DNA of 64,000 bases. It comes from Kudoa neothunni (taxonomy: Eukaryota > Cnidaria). Shown piece by piece: positions 11,905 to 24,829 of this stretch; position 1 is the first letter of the stretch; each line of letters begins with the position of its first letter. Position numbers and translations under genes: made by a program. The notes beneath the pieces were generated by a model that saw only the letters and a program-made list of their open reading frames with translations, made no database searches and had not been told where the DNA came from. The stretch is from positions 5,890,001 to 5,954,000 of the forward strand of contig OZ199840.1 in assembly GCA_964304625.1 (NCBI GenBank), given 5' to 3'.

Positions 11905-12132
11905 TTAATCTTCATTTGGATCAGGTAACGCATTTTCGTATATGGTGTCGGGTTCATGCGCCAAAATATTGATTAGTGATATAAACGGAAATTCTATAGA
12001 ATTCTCCTAATAACTAAAAAAGAAACATTTTCAACATAATTCAAATACTTAAATCAACTCTAATCATTCTGAGTTAATAATTAAACAAGTATTTCTAATT
12101 GTTGTTACCTTAATTAAAATTAACTTTAAAGC
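11905..12132 (-). CDS. Probable 3'-terminal exons of an unidentified minus-strand gene (partial)
   Basis: Exon 11905-12006 reads ENSIEFPFISLINILAHEPD and continues TIYENALPDPNED then stop, preceded by a TATTAG acceptor. Upstream, a 24-base candidate exon (12132-12109, ALKLILIK) is bounded by AG and GTAACA and splices in frame. The protein is not one I recognise and I could not find more exons between here and 13.4 kb, although a GTGCGCATGCACG motif at 13193-13205 could mark its promoter. It may be only a chance open stretch. Confidence 0.35.
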
Positions 12133-12139
12133 CTAAATT

Positions 12140-13396
12140 ATCCTTTTTTGTATTTATTAATTCAGTATATACAAAAGGTTTTTATACAAGCTTAAGTTTA
12201 GGTATTTCTAAATTGAATCATCTCCGCCAAGTGACTTTTCAGTAAGAGAGAAAGACACTACCTAACTGCATACTTTTAAAATTCCGAAAAATCGTATAAA
12301 GTAATAAAATGATTGATATAAACATTAAGAGTTATTTTTAATGAAACATATAATAAATCTCTATCAAAAACTCATTTTGCTTTGCCATCAATATATTTGA
12401 AAGATTCTAGGCTCACTTAAATATTTTAAATAAACTTAAATATTAAGTTTTCTGAACTATAAACTATTTGATTTTAAAATAATGAGTGAATCATTAATTT
12501 GGCGTGATTGATATTAAAAGTTGCATTTTAGCTCTCACAAAATACTTATATGGATAAAATTTACTAAGATTTAGCCTTTTTTATTCCTACTTGGTAATAT
12601 TAAGACAAATAGGCATAATTTAGAATCTAACTTCAACTTATTTCAATCATGTGACTTGCGCCTAGGGGTTTAAACAATCAAGTATCTAGATATTTTCCTC
12701 TTAAAATCGAGCATGAGCAAACATAATAATAAAAGCAAGTTTCACAACAAAATAACATTATGATTTGCAATTATTATAATTTTTAATTATATTTTTAGGC
12801 AGTGATCCCAAATAAAATTTAGAGTAATATTTATCATTGTTTTGTTTTAAAATATTTTAAATTACATCTGAATAGACCCTACTAGCTAAATGTTATTTAG
12901 TTACTACACACATTTTAATGATATCGTTAATAATAGCTCGATTTAATATCATAAAACGTAACAACGTGGTTATAATCGCACTTTTCTCATATCTTTAATA
13001 TTTGCTCAGACTAGATTTGTTGTCATTTACATAAAAATAACTATTATACAATAATTTATTCCCTCATATCTGTGTTTTTATAATGATGTAACATTCTTGT
13101 GTGTTTCTCATCGTCCATTAAAAAAACAAAATATTTTTAAACAAAAAGTAATAACAAGCTTAACACCCTGAAACAGCTTTAATAAGATATTGGTGCGCAT
13201 GCACGACAAAGTTTCGGCGAGTTGTGGCCATGTCAAAATCGAGACTTTCTAGGTACACCATACTGAGGATTGATGTATTAAGTCATAAGATCCAAATAAT
13301 GCCAGGGATTTCGTTAACCACCGCTGTATCTTGTTCTTAGCAAATGTCTTAATTAAATTATTTATAATAGATGAAAATTTTTATAGTTACAGAAAT
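12140..13396. other. Intergenic or unresolved intron sequence
   Basis: No convincing exon. A candidate piece VVSFSLTEKSLGGDDSI on the minus strand (about 12195-12250) follows an AG but lacks a matching donor. GTGCGCATGCACG at 13193-13205 resembles the promoter motif seen near other genes. Confidence 0.3.
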
Positions 13397-13708
13397 TTAA
13401 CCCTCCAACGGGCTTTGGGGTAAAAAAGACCCCAGATTTTTTTTAATTTAATGTATGCAGAAAATTATTATAAACTTATGAGGGAAATATGGGAAAATTC
13501 TGCCTAAGTAACGCTGAGAAAATAATCAATTACTTCATAATTAATCTTCAGTAATCCTCTTCGGCAAGATTAAGCAGATATCGCGATAAATCGTTTTTAT
13601 AACGTATAATATGTTTAGTCTTATTTGAAATAATGAAAAATAACATTTTAGTAAAAAATAAAAGATAAAATATTTTCAAGGGTCCCTAATAAATTTGGTT
13701 TATATTAG

Positions 13709-15357
13709 CTAGCAATTTAGACATTTATTTGACGAATGGGCGCGACAGTAGAAACTTCCACATTTTGAGCATTTGGATGAGGTTTTCTTATCGTTTTCAC
13801 GAGGACAATGTTCACATCTTCGTTTAGAAGTATTTGAATCTGCAAAGTTGTATGTTTCCATAGAAGTTGGATGAGATCTTTTTGAACATTTTTTCATTTG
13901 GGAATTTCTCTCCAAAAGAGGTTTATACAACTCTCCAGCCATTTCTTTCAGAAAATCACGTCTCAATTTTGTGGAATCGTTAAATATGTGTTTATATAGA
14001 CAAAATGAATTTATCAAAGTCAAATCCAACATATTATAAAAGACCACCATGGGCCAGCGTCGATTAAATCTGCGGACCGAAACGGAAGCCAACATCCGAT
14101 CCACGGTATCTACTCCTCCTTTGGAACCATTATAATCCACCATTGTTTCAGGCTTTTGTTTATGTGTATCGTTGGTTATGTTGGTGTTGGTTGTTCCTGA
14201 AAATAGGAGAATCACCGCTCTTCTTTTTTTGTTGACATATGAAGTGATCATATATTTATCAAAAAATATAAACATAGTGCTGAATAAGGAACGATTTCTA
14301 GACGGAAGAACACACGGTGGTAAATCTCTCTTATTGTGTCGAATTGTTCCAAGATATGTCAGACGTTTGTCTAACAGCTTCTCGGCTAGTCTAAGGGAAG
14401 AGAAAAAATTATCTGCAACTATAGTTCTTCCTGAGTTATACAAGGGAGCTGTAAGGGAAAGCACAATATTCTCACCAACACCACAGTTTTGGCTAGCTTG
14501 AGTTCCGTTCTTTCCTAGATAGGGAGAAATGTTTACAACATATTTGTGGACTGGATCGACAGCTAGGAAAAACTTTAGGTCATATTTCGCCGGCTTCATC
14601 GGCATATATTGTCTAAATGAGCATCTTCCTCTAAACGAGACTAACTGCTCGTCAACGGTAACATTTTCACCGGGGAAAAACATATAGGTAGAGTCTGGAT
14701 CCACATGTTCCATATGTTGCGAATTGGACAAAATTTATCCAATTCTCTTCTTTCAGATCTGGTGCTTGGATTATCAAAATGAATACATCGTAGAATTTGG
14801 CGAAAACGATTAAATGAAAAGATTTCGCGATACATCTCTCTCCCTTCCTTTATACTAAACATTTCTAAAAGAGGTTGCTCTCTGTCTTTGTAGACAGCCA
14901 TCAAAATTAGTGTTCCGAAAAATCCTCTTAATTCAACGTCGTCTAAATCATTCCATAAATCAGAAAAGTGTAATTTCCCGTGAACGTTTGTTTGTTTTAT
15001 TATTTCCTGGCAAATTTCATCAGTGAAGAATATAAAAAAACGGTCCAACACGTTTTTGACTCTTTGTATGCAATAAGCTGTTGGCCCAGGTCGAGGATTC
15101 ATGATATTCTCCTTCAGCATTTTTGATGGAGGTGGCTTATTCAATGTCCAAAGTATTCCGCTTTTGCTTGTCGTAGAATCCGCAGGATGTTCGCAATCTG
15201 ATGTATCATCGGATTCTTCGGAATATTCAAGAACGGTTTCATCAATGTCGCTACTTAAAGGTTGATATTCATCGCTAAAATCCTCAGATGGTGCCATGAT
15301 TATCTCAATGTGCGCAACAAACGATAAATTTGATGTATATTTCGCGTTAACTCTCAT
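13709..15357 (-). pseudogene. piggyBac transposase with one frameshift
   Basis: DDE/D-type DNA transposase that would excise and integrate at TTAA. The N-terminal part (15357-14641) is acidic, from MAPSEDFSDEYQPLSSDIDE, then has the family core ELRGFFGTLILMAVYKDR and FNRFRQILRCIHFDN. The C-terminal part (14731-13709) has DEQLVSFRGRCSFRQYMP. The catalytic aspartates are visible in KFFLAVDP, TIVADNFFSS and GGVDTVDRM. The protein ends in a Cys-rich domain, CEHCP and KCSKCGSFYCRAHSSNKCLNC split over its last 30 residues. The two parts overlap in different frames around 14700-14740, near DKFCPIRN, so one indel seems to be the only major defect. Combined length is about 540 residues, near the family norm. 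Translation may begin at 15357 or at the internal MAPSED. Confidence 0.9.
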
Positions 15358-15638
15358 ATACGGTCCTAAGGCTTAAATTATCTATAGCTTATTTTGTAGG
15401 GGATTATTTATTGCTAGTACACGGAGGTAATATGTTAATTTTGTTTGTATTTAGCTAATAAACATTGACCTTGCGGTATTCATATAAACGATGGTTACGA
15501 TATGTTGCGATTACATACTTAATCGGATTACGGCGGATTATATTGATTAATAATTGCTGAATTTGACAGTATTTATTAGGCAGATTTTTTTTTAAATTTC
15601 CAAATCATCTTATAATAATTTTCTACATACGTCAAATC

Positions 15639-15680
15639 AAAAAAAATCTGGGGTCTTTTTTACCCCAAAGCCCGTTGGAA
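15639..15680. repeat. Internal inverted copy of the piggyBac left end
   Basis: Reverse-complementary to 13403-13442, including GGGGTCTTTTTTACCCC and CCCGTTGGA. It lies about 180 bases inside the functional-looking right end (15860). The outermost bases read GGAAGATAA instead of GGAGGGTTAA, so this inner end looks inactive. Confidence 0.8.
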
Positions 15681-15864
15681 GATAAAAATTTTGTTCGACA
15701 AGAAATAATCAATATTCCACATAAAGATTTTTATAAATCTATTTATTAAAATAATTTAGGAGAATAGACGAAATTTCAAGTATCCCAGATAATTATAAAA
15801 TATTCTATGGACAAATTAAAATCGTTTTGGGGTCTAAAAGACCCCAAGCCCGTTAGAGGGTTAA

Positions 15865-18065
15865 ACTAGAAAATATTTCTTGAGATTTAGGAAAATGAGT
15901 TCTAGATCAGGTAATAGGGTAGGACAAGGCATCTAGGAAATCAACCGTCTACGCATTGTTTTTTATCTATTCTTTATTATTTGTTAATAATAAAATAAAA
16001 GAATGCTGTAAGAAAGGATTCAGCTAATTATGATAAGGGCTAATTTTTATATAAAATCCCGAATAATTCATCTTCAACATGCGTGAAATCTTCGTTAAAT
16101 TTCCAATAACCAATGAAAACATACTTTATTGTGTACACATTAACTTCTACATTTATTATAAGCCTTAATAACATTTTTTGGGATAGGTCGTTCCATAATT
16201 ATACGACTCAGACGTTTAATTAAACCTTCACATCTTATTGAAAATTATCTTCTCTATAATTTTTGGTATACCGATTATGGACCTTTTAAATTAAAATTAC
16301 GATAAGTTTTCACTTTTTGTAGTTTATATATTTTTTGGGTTAATTTATTTGAATTATAAAAAAAGTTATATTCATTTTATCATAAAACTTTTAACATTAA
16401 ATTTTTATAGCGACAATACAATGAATCTTCAATCTTCATTGCATTTGTTATCTGTCAACAAAAATTCTGTAATGATTAATTTTTAAAGAAACACTCTTGA
16501 CGATAGTCAATTATACAAAATAAAAGAGGCAACGTAAATAGGAAAATAGTAATATTGTACTATACATATGTTATACTCTTCACTTTATTTTTGTAGACAT
16601 ATGTGATCTTTTAATTTGATGTTCAATCTTTTCTCATTTTTATAAAACCAACGATTATATTTTGAAACCTTATATGCTATAAGGTATTTAATTTTTAGGG
16701 AAAATTTATAGATAAAGATGTTTTTTTATATTTCTATGATATTTCCTTGGCTATCCCTGAAGAATTTTGGTGATTGCTAGATCAAGGTTGAAAGATAATA
16801 ACGTCGTTTCAATCTTGATCGAGCGTTTTTTTGATTATTTTATCATTTCCGCCGTATATTTTCTAACGCGGGGTTAAGCAAACTGCATGAGAGAGTTCCC
16901 ACAACCAATGCAATGACATAGGTGGTTACAGAAATTTTTTGAATCAAAGTTATAACTGTGGAGGCGAACAAACAATTTTTGTAATTGTTAAAAGACCGAT
17001 TGTGGTGTGGAATTAAAAAGAATCAATAACTATTTTATACTGCACAAAATACTAATGAACGAACACGAGCGAAATTGCCATCCCTGGTGCATATCACCCG
17101 TTATTGTTGGCGAATTCGCACCTTTTCTCTGACCCCGAGGGAATTACGTATTACCCATCACCCACTGTAGTATTAAATTCTTTTTAAATTGTATCATTTG
17201 TTTTTCAACGTTAGAATTAATCGTATACACCGTTTTTTTGGTATAATAAAATATAGATATATAACATGATTATTTATTTTTTAGTTATTCGCTTTATAAC
17301 GTACAAAACTAATGGAAAAAAAATTAATCTTATAATCCTAGTGCAGACAACATTGTTGTAAAATGAGACGCCATCAATTTAATCAGAAAAATTAACACGA
17401 GGCAGCACATTTGCGGTTGATGTATTATTCTCTGCTTTCTAAGGACTGGAGGCGTATCTTTAAATTGATCCCAAATAACAGTTTCATTTGACATATAAAT
17501 AACAAGATAATTATGGATAAGAACGTGTCAAATTTTTTCCATCGAATTAAATGTCATATGTTTGTGTTTTCTATGTATATATATATATATATTCAGTTAG
17601 ATCATTCATCACTCCCAGATAGAATGATATTTGGATTTTCAATGTGACGATTTGCGCCTTATGTGGTATAACAACGAAAAAAATAGACTTAATACTCATT
17701 GATCTTAGAAATGTCTCACCCCGTCATAGATAGACATAGAGAGTCATAGATAGATTGACAAGTTTGGCGAAAAAAATTATTCCCAAGACAACTAAGTCAT
17801 TATAATAGTTTAGAATCACGATTCCAAATTTTATATAGAATAATAATTTGTTTATTGATTAATGAAATCATTCTGAAGATTGTCATAAAATCCAGATTCA
17901 AAATGTGATTAAGGCTGCAGAAAAACTTGATTGTATAATAACTTTTGCAATAATAGATGAGTCTATTCCAAAAAAATAAAAGCCGACTCAAAATATGAAT
18001 ACTTAAGGAGTGATATGGCAATAATTGCCGAATCCCAATACAACACATGTGAGAAAAACAAACCA
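15865..18065. other. Intergenic, no gene recognised
   Basis: AT-rich spacer between the piggyBac and CysRS. A near-perfect 14-bp hairpin (arms 16780-16793 and 16807-16820) and a TA microsatellite near 17577-17592 are the only structures I noted. Confidence 0.4.
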
Positions 18066-18076
18066 TCGCATGCGCA
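18066..18076. promoter_or_regulatory. TCGCATGCGCA motif at the CysRS 5' end
   Basis: Same palindromic core as near RPL32, ISY1 and TIM, about 65 bases before the chosen CysRS start. It contains the alternative upstream in-frame ATG at 18070. Confidence 0.4.
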
Positions 18077-18138
18077 TAAGTTTTGCAGTAAAATATCTAC
18101 CTATTGTCTTAAGGGTTTATTTTAATCGGTCGTATACG

Positions 18139-21100
18139 ATGGAGTCAAATATCCCAGCTACAAAAACCAATATTGGATTATATTTGTACAATTCCTTGAC
18201 AAGAAAAAAGGTAATTTGATTCTATATTTCCATTATTACAGCATAAATACTATTTTTCATGAATAAATGTTATTAATCGATTTTTCTATTTTATTTCACA
18301 ACTCTGTTAATCTTACTATTAATGCCAGGAACTTTTCGTCCCAAAGACCTCAAATCATATCAAATGGTATTGCTGTGGGCCAACCGTTTATGATGCGAGT
18401 CATATGGGTCATGCGAGGTAAATCTAAGCCTTTAGTTGAAATCTAATTTATTGTTACTATATGAAGAGCGTATATTTCCTTCGATATAATTCGGAGGGTT
18501 TTACAAAATTATTTCAACTACAACATAACCTACGTAATGAATATTACCGACATAGAAGATAAAGTATAATTTTTGGTTGGTCGTTGTGATTAACGCACCT
18601 ATGTGATAGATTATAAAAAGAGCTAGGCGGAATTATTTATGGGAAAAATTCACGGACGAACACAAGAGCATAAAATTTGATGAATTTAATGAGTATGTGA
18701 AGCTGGGATTGGATGTAATTTGTTTCGGATATTTTAGTTTGTTTTATGCTAATGTACATTTGTAGATCAATGCCAGAATTGTTGAAAATACAGCTGATGC
18801 TGATTTGAAAGAGTATCGAAAAGGCGTGTTGGTAATACACTTTAATGTAGAGAGTGAGTTTTTAACAGCTATCTGTTCTAGAATAAGATGAAACTACGAA
18901 TGGAACAGCTTCAACATTCTCGAGAAGTGGTGGACATCGTTGAGTTCAAAGATATTATTTCTGATTATCTTGATGAAAAAGTATTTTTTTAATTTGAATT
19001 TCATAATCGAATATCGAATATATATATATATGTATATATATTTAGTTCGGATCGGGTGTTTGTGATCACGGCATATTCTTCAGACTGACTCAGTACTATG
19101 AGAAGGACTTTTTGGAGGATATGAAACAATTGAATGTTCTTCCGCCAACATTAATGCCTAGAATAAGTCAATTTGTTACAGAGGTTATCGATTTTATTAA
19201 ACCGATAATTGAACAAGGATACGCGTATGTTTCTTGGGGAATTTTTTTTGGGTGTAATCTGAGTTTCGGTCAACCTCAAAAACAGTTATGTGTCTAATGA
19301 AAGTGTGTATTTTGATACGGTCGAATTTTCGAAAACTCATCGTTATGCAAAACTCGTGCCAGAAGCAGTTGGAGATACAGAAAAACTGGTATCTGGTGAA
19401 GGTAGCGCTTTTGTTGTTTGGCATAATCGGTGATTTCGTAACTCCCATTTATTGTTAATGTAGGTGAGCTAAGTGTTAATTTTGTCGGGGAGAAAAAATC
19501 GCCGCGAGATTTCGTACTGTGGAAGTGCAGTAAACCGGGAGAACCTTTTTGGCCATCCCCCTGGGGAAATGGAAGACCGGGGTGGCATATTGAATGTTCA
19601 GCTATGGCTACTCACTTTTTCGGAAACTTTATGGATATACACTCAGGAGGTTGCGACCTCAAGTTTCCACACCACGATAACGAGATTGCACAATCTGAGG
19701 CGCGTTTCGACAGCGATCAATGGGTCAACTTTTTCCTTCACGCCGGTCATTTGACAATTGAGGGCCAAAAAATGTCAAAATCGTTGAAAAATTTTATCAC
19801 TATTAAGGTTATTGTTGGTTTGGTTGTCCTTCGATTCTAATCCACACGCATTCCTGCTCTCATTTAGGAAGCCCTAAAACAATACTCTGCTAGACAAATC
19901 AGATTAGCTTTCCTCACGCATTTGTGGGGAGGCCCATTGGATTATAGCAATGCTGTGATGGGTCATGCGGTTCAACTGGAAAAATCGTTAATCAATTTTT
20001 TCAGCACACTACGATCGGTTCTAAAACATCAAGATTACAATGCAACGAAAACCGATGTCAAAAACAATCCTTCATCTCTGTCGAAACACAATTTCAATTC
20101 AAATGAACTCACTCTCTATACTAGGTATTTCCACTTGAATTATTTGAATTGTATTAATATATTTGTGGCTTAGTTTGATGGAATCTCAATGTGCTATACA
20201 TGACGCTTTATGTGGTAAGTTGTAAAACCTATTCATTCATTGGGTGGAATAAATTTAACTGTTCATCCTGGCTTCTTATAGCAGTTGGGGGTTCTGCATT
20301 CTGCATGCTAAGTGGGTAGAGTTTCTGTGGTAGTTCGTTAAAAATCTAACGTATATTTAATTATCCGATCAGATGTGAGGTCCATTTGACCCAGGCCAAT
20401 TTTTTGTGGTTTTTGTATATACGAATAAAACAATAATCGCCTTTAAACTCTGACTTTTCGTCAAGAACGGGTGGCGCACGTGACTTTTTAAGGTCATAAA
20501 TGCGTCTCCTTGTCTTATGTGCATAATATAAAGCTACAATAACGACGTTTAAAACGCGAAGAAATTATCAATAGACATAAACCATTTTTGTAATGGAAAT
20601 ATAGGGGTAATGAAGGAATGTATGGTACTCTAACATCACTATCTTGAATTAATTTTCTGTATTTGCGACTTACAAGTTAAACATACAAATATGGAAGGAA
20701 AAGAGTCAGCAAAAACAAACAACTTACTAATGTTAAGAATTCATCTTAGAACATTGTTCTACACATGCAATTATTAACGAGGCACAATAACACTAAATGT
20801 TCTCAATTTTAAAAGTTTAAATTTTCCTTTTGTTGACGATAATGTTCATAAAGATAGATTTTTTATCGTATATTTGTTTTATAGAGATTAACCCTCCCTT
20901 GACTACGCGAACGGGTTGATTCGTGACCCCATTTTTGGTAAATGTTTGTTTTTATCTACTTAAACTTTTAATTTAATTTTTGAGTTCATGTAATCTTAGA
21001 TTAACGTGTATTATTTGAAAATACAAAATTTCAGATAAATTATAGTATTCTACGATTAAAATTTTTTGTTTAATGTTACGTAGCATTAATATATTTTATT

Positions 21101-24100
21101 TAAAATTATTTTAAACGGTTGTATCAAGTGTATTTAATTTACATGATAAGAAAAATGATCATTCCAATATATATTGTCATGCAGGTTATTGCGCGCTGAA
21201 AACCGAACAGGTTGCCTGATGTTTTTAAAATATTTTGTATTATTTATTTCTTCTATGAATTAAATTTAAATTATAGTCAATTAAAAGGTGGCCATATTTT
21301 ACTAATAATTAATAGATTAAAACTTAGTCACATTATTTCTGTCGTGATATCATCAAATTTCAACGTTTCCTTATTTCATAAAACTAATAAGATATCATTT
21401 ATGTTAATCGTGTTATTTGTTGAATTTTTAGTGAAATTAAGCTAGGCCATTTCCTTATAACTATTGAAACGATTAAAACCAAGTTGAAAGAAATAAGCTT
21501 TGAATCATGTTTATATTCTGATTGAAAATATTTTTATTCATAATTCAAGTAAATTCATCCTTATTCATTTAGACTCAACATTATTCTTTATTTCTCAAAA
21601 TGTGTTGTAAACATATCTCAGTGTAAAAATCAATAATGGATTACCAAACAACCGGAGTTAACTCCTGTTGATGCCATGGCCGAACAGCCTAATATTGATA
21701 TTAAAAGTGGCGTAGAAGTTTCTATTTTGTTATATTCAGCTAAAAATGAAACCGAAATAGGTATATTGATTACATCCACCATTTGAAGTTTTGTTTAGAT
21801 AAATTTAATTGGTAATGTCTCCCGACATGGTTACGATATTTTCAACATATATTTTAATGGTCAAAAGATTAATAAATATTCCTACCAAAAGTTAGAATCA
21901 TACTCAATCATTATAGTAGAAATCCCATGGAGGTCGGTCCTTCGAGGAATAAGAGTAGAATTTTTTATTTATTGTAATGGAAATTATAATATTACTTGGA
22001 TCAATAAAACTAGTCAAAGTTTGAATATTTATTTTTATTATTTCCTTCTGCATTAAAAATATTAATTATTAAAATAATAGATTTATTGGTTACCTATCCC
22101 TGGTCTAGAATAATATTTTTATGTTAAATCTTTTCGCTTAGCATTATTTTTCAATGTAAATAATTATAAAAAAGATGTAAAATATGAAGAATGGAGAAGA
22201 TAATGGTTTAAGCATATTGCGAACTTATCCATTAAGCCTAACTGATATTTACAACTCGTCATTCTTTCTTTCTACAAGTAACTGATAGTACTTCAATCAC
22301 TCGGGACTGGAAAAAATTGTGTATCGGTTATTAACGTTATTTCAATGCATTAGAAATTTCATAATTTATTTCAAAAAATTAAAATAATATAAAACGGATC
22401 GTCTATCTAATATATACTATGAATACTGCGTATTTATTAAATTGTGTACTTCCTGGTTCCTAATGTAATGCTCAGAATTTTCTACACTTTAAAAAAATTT
22501 CATTAGGCCCATCCTGCATAAAATGCAATAGAAATTATTTTGATCTGTATAGCCAGGGTTAACTTTTTTATACATGGAACATTTTTGAGGTCGGTCTATT
22601 TATTAACATATTTTGTTTAGATAATATTGACACTGGTGTTGCAATGAATCAGATTAAGACACTTGTCAGTCGCACCTTCACTTATCTAAAACAGGTTGGC
22701 GATGATAATGCTTCTTCTGAGATTTTGTTGGCCGTTGGCGGCTATGTTAATAATATCCTAAGTGTGTTCGGATTGGAAAACCTTGGTTGGTATGGATTTG
22801 TGAGTGGTTATGACGAGTACTCAAACACCAATCAAGTAACCTCATCCAACGAAATAACTCAGAAGGTATGATTATTTGTATCTTTTGAATTGTAACCAGC
22901 CAATTAACTGTAGCAAATGGAAGATAGTGTCTACCCTTTTGTTCAGTTGCTATCAGAATTTCGCCAAAAGGTTCGAGTACATGCCAAGACTAATAAAGGT
23001 AATATTGATACTTTTTTGGAAAAAAATAAAATTTCTTTTTTCTTAAATTTCTCCTCAAATAATAATTTAAGCCGAAAAATATAAGGTGTCTTTTTAATTG
23101 AATAAATCTGAGTTTATGGGTTTGGTTTTACTTGTAGCATATTCAAATAAATAAATGAATGCGCTATCTTCAGTGAAGTTTTATTTATTTTTAGCGTAAT
23201 TTCTTTCGTTGATTTTATAATTATGTTAACATGTTGATATAGGTAAAAATTAAATATGTTTGGATTATTTACTTATTAATTATGCATAAAAATAGTAATA
23301 TTCATGATTTAATTATTGTTACAAAATGTATATCCAGTACAGATTTATAATTTATAAATTTTATATTAAATATGATAATCTCATATTTTTGTTGTAGACT
23401 TTATATTAGGTTGTAATTTTTCAAATAATGTTGGTTTTAATTATTGTTGGTAGTTGATCAAATTACAAAATTGTAAGGATGTGAACTGGTCTCTATAGTA
23501 GTAAACTACTCTTATTTTTAGAATTTTTAAAATCTATTAATGGTAATAATTTTTCGATGTTTTCCGATAAAATATAAATATTTTGATGCATAAAAATTAG
23601 CGTTATTTTAACGAACTAGTAGTCTGGTAGCCAAAGAATTTTAAGGAATTAATTAAAAATATTTTAGTAAGTTGTTAGATTAAGAAGGAAAATCTATCGA
23701 ATGCGATTTTTTATTTGTAAATTTAATTATCTCAAAATCGATGGAGGAAAATGCATATGGATTCATATTTAGATCTGGATATGTTGAGCTATTGTGATGA
23801 TATCAGGGATAAAATACTTCCAAAGCTTGGAGTAAAACTTGAAGATAAAGAAGGTATTTATAAATTTTATCTTAATTTTCCTAAATTTTAAAAATAGGTA
23901 TTAGCGATTTCTCGGTCATCAAATTTATGTCCACAGATGATCTTTCCATTGCTTCCAACAACTCAAGCAATACTGCCGTTGACCTATCTATCAACGATAA
24001 CGATGATAAAGTAATAAAATTAACTCCTCACTCGTTTATCCAATGATAGGATCAACATGCTAAAGTAGCTCATATCAAAAAGTTGGAAGAAAAAAGAGTA

Positions 24101-24414
24101 CCTAATTGCAATTGCATTTGCAAATATCTACAAGTTAATCTTTAAATTTTTTTTGTAGCTGGAAAAAGAAATCAAGGCATCGATAGACCCCAAAAAAATG
24201 TTCATACATGAAACGAGCAAATATAGCAAGTTTGATGAAATGGTATCTCAATTCTCTCCCCTATTTTCGAGTCGGTTGTGAATTCATATTGTAGGGAATA
24301 CCTACACACGATGCCAAGGGACAACCGCTATCGAAAAGTGCGCTAAAGAAACTGAACAAAATGTATGCACTTCAAGAAAAACTCTACCACACTCATCTAA
24401 CTTCTAAGAATTGA
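18139..24414 (+). CDS. CARS1: Cysteinyl-tRNA synthetase, many short exons
   Basis: Class I aminoacyl-tRNA synthetase charging tRNA-Cys. Exon 1 is 18139-18210 ([20 protein letters not shown]) and exon 2 is 18329-18417 ([20 protein letters not shown]), with the HIGH-type motif HMGH and a zinc-ligand Cys. Later exons give [56 protein letters not shown] and the KMSKS loop at [11 protein letters not shown] (19765-19790), then [16 protein letters not shown], and at 22622 [13 protein letters not shown]. The C terminus, [20 protein letters not shown], matches the eukaryotic cytosolic type. Splices keep frame throughout. Most introns are 40-110 bases; one at 20216-22621 is about 2.4 kb and 22993-23773 about 0.8 kb. 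The frame is open upstream with ATGs at 18025 and 18070, which would add a basic leader. I prefer 18139 by similarity. Confidence 0.93.
20216..22621 (+). other. Large CysRS intron with a possible piggyBac-type end
   Basis: This 2.4-kb intron is far longer than its neighbours. Within it TTAACCCTCCCTTGACTACG (20888-20907), followed by ACGGG and GACCCC, resembles the CCCTCC...ACGGG...GACCCC left end of the piggyBac at 13401. A weak opposite end, CAGGGTTAA, lies near 22552-22560 but shares only four terminal bases. No exon or reading frame was recognised inside. Confidence 0.4.
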
Positions 24415-24829
24415 TTATAAATACATTTGCGTAATAGTCGTTTTGCCGTTCTATTGAACTATTCAAATTTGTTTTCGTTTACGAAATACCTTTACTATAT
24501 ATAAAATACCTTAAACTCAAACGTAAACTTAATTGTATTTCAGTGGATACTTTTGCTTTGAAATTATGCCGAAATTACTTATCCTAAAAAATTAAAAAAA
24601 TTATTTAATTTGTTTTAATTCCAACTAATGATTTTTATAAATTTACATGATTCGAAAATTTCATACATAAATATGTAAAGAGTTTAAAAATTATCATATA
24701 TATTGTAAAAAATAATGCGCGAGTATTTAAAGTTTCAATCTCGCATCACTGTGCTTATGGCCGAGTCAAAAATATAAAACTTGCGATTAAATTGTAGTTA
24801 AAATTTTTTGTAAAAATTAGTTTTAATTT

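Larger units (their letters stand above)
13397..15864 (-). mobile_element. piggyBac transposon, near-complete, TTAA target duplication
   Basis: The element is 13401-15860, flanked by TTAA at 13397-13400 and 15861-15864. The left terminus is CCCTCCAACGGGCTTTGGGG; the right terminus read inward is CCCTCTAACGGGCTTGGGG. Both fit the CCC...TTAA ends of piggyBac. It carries one transposase on the minus strand (13709-15357). Oddly, a second inverted copy of the left end lies inside the right end at 15639-15680, but its outer bases no longer read GGG-TTAA. The ends and coding region suggest a recent insertion. Confidence 0.93.

Noticed and set aside
14172-14501. 109-codon plus-strand frame
   Set aside because: Antisense shadow of the piggyBac transposase, whose catalytic motifs are on the other strand.
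20888-22560. A complete piggyBac-type element inside the CysRS intron
   Set aside because: Left end is plausible but the only candidate right end shares four bases; not enough to call boundaries.
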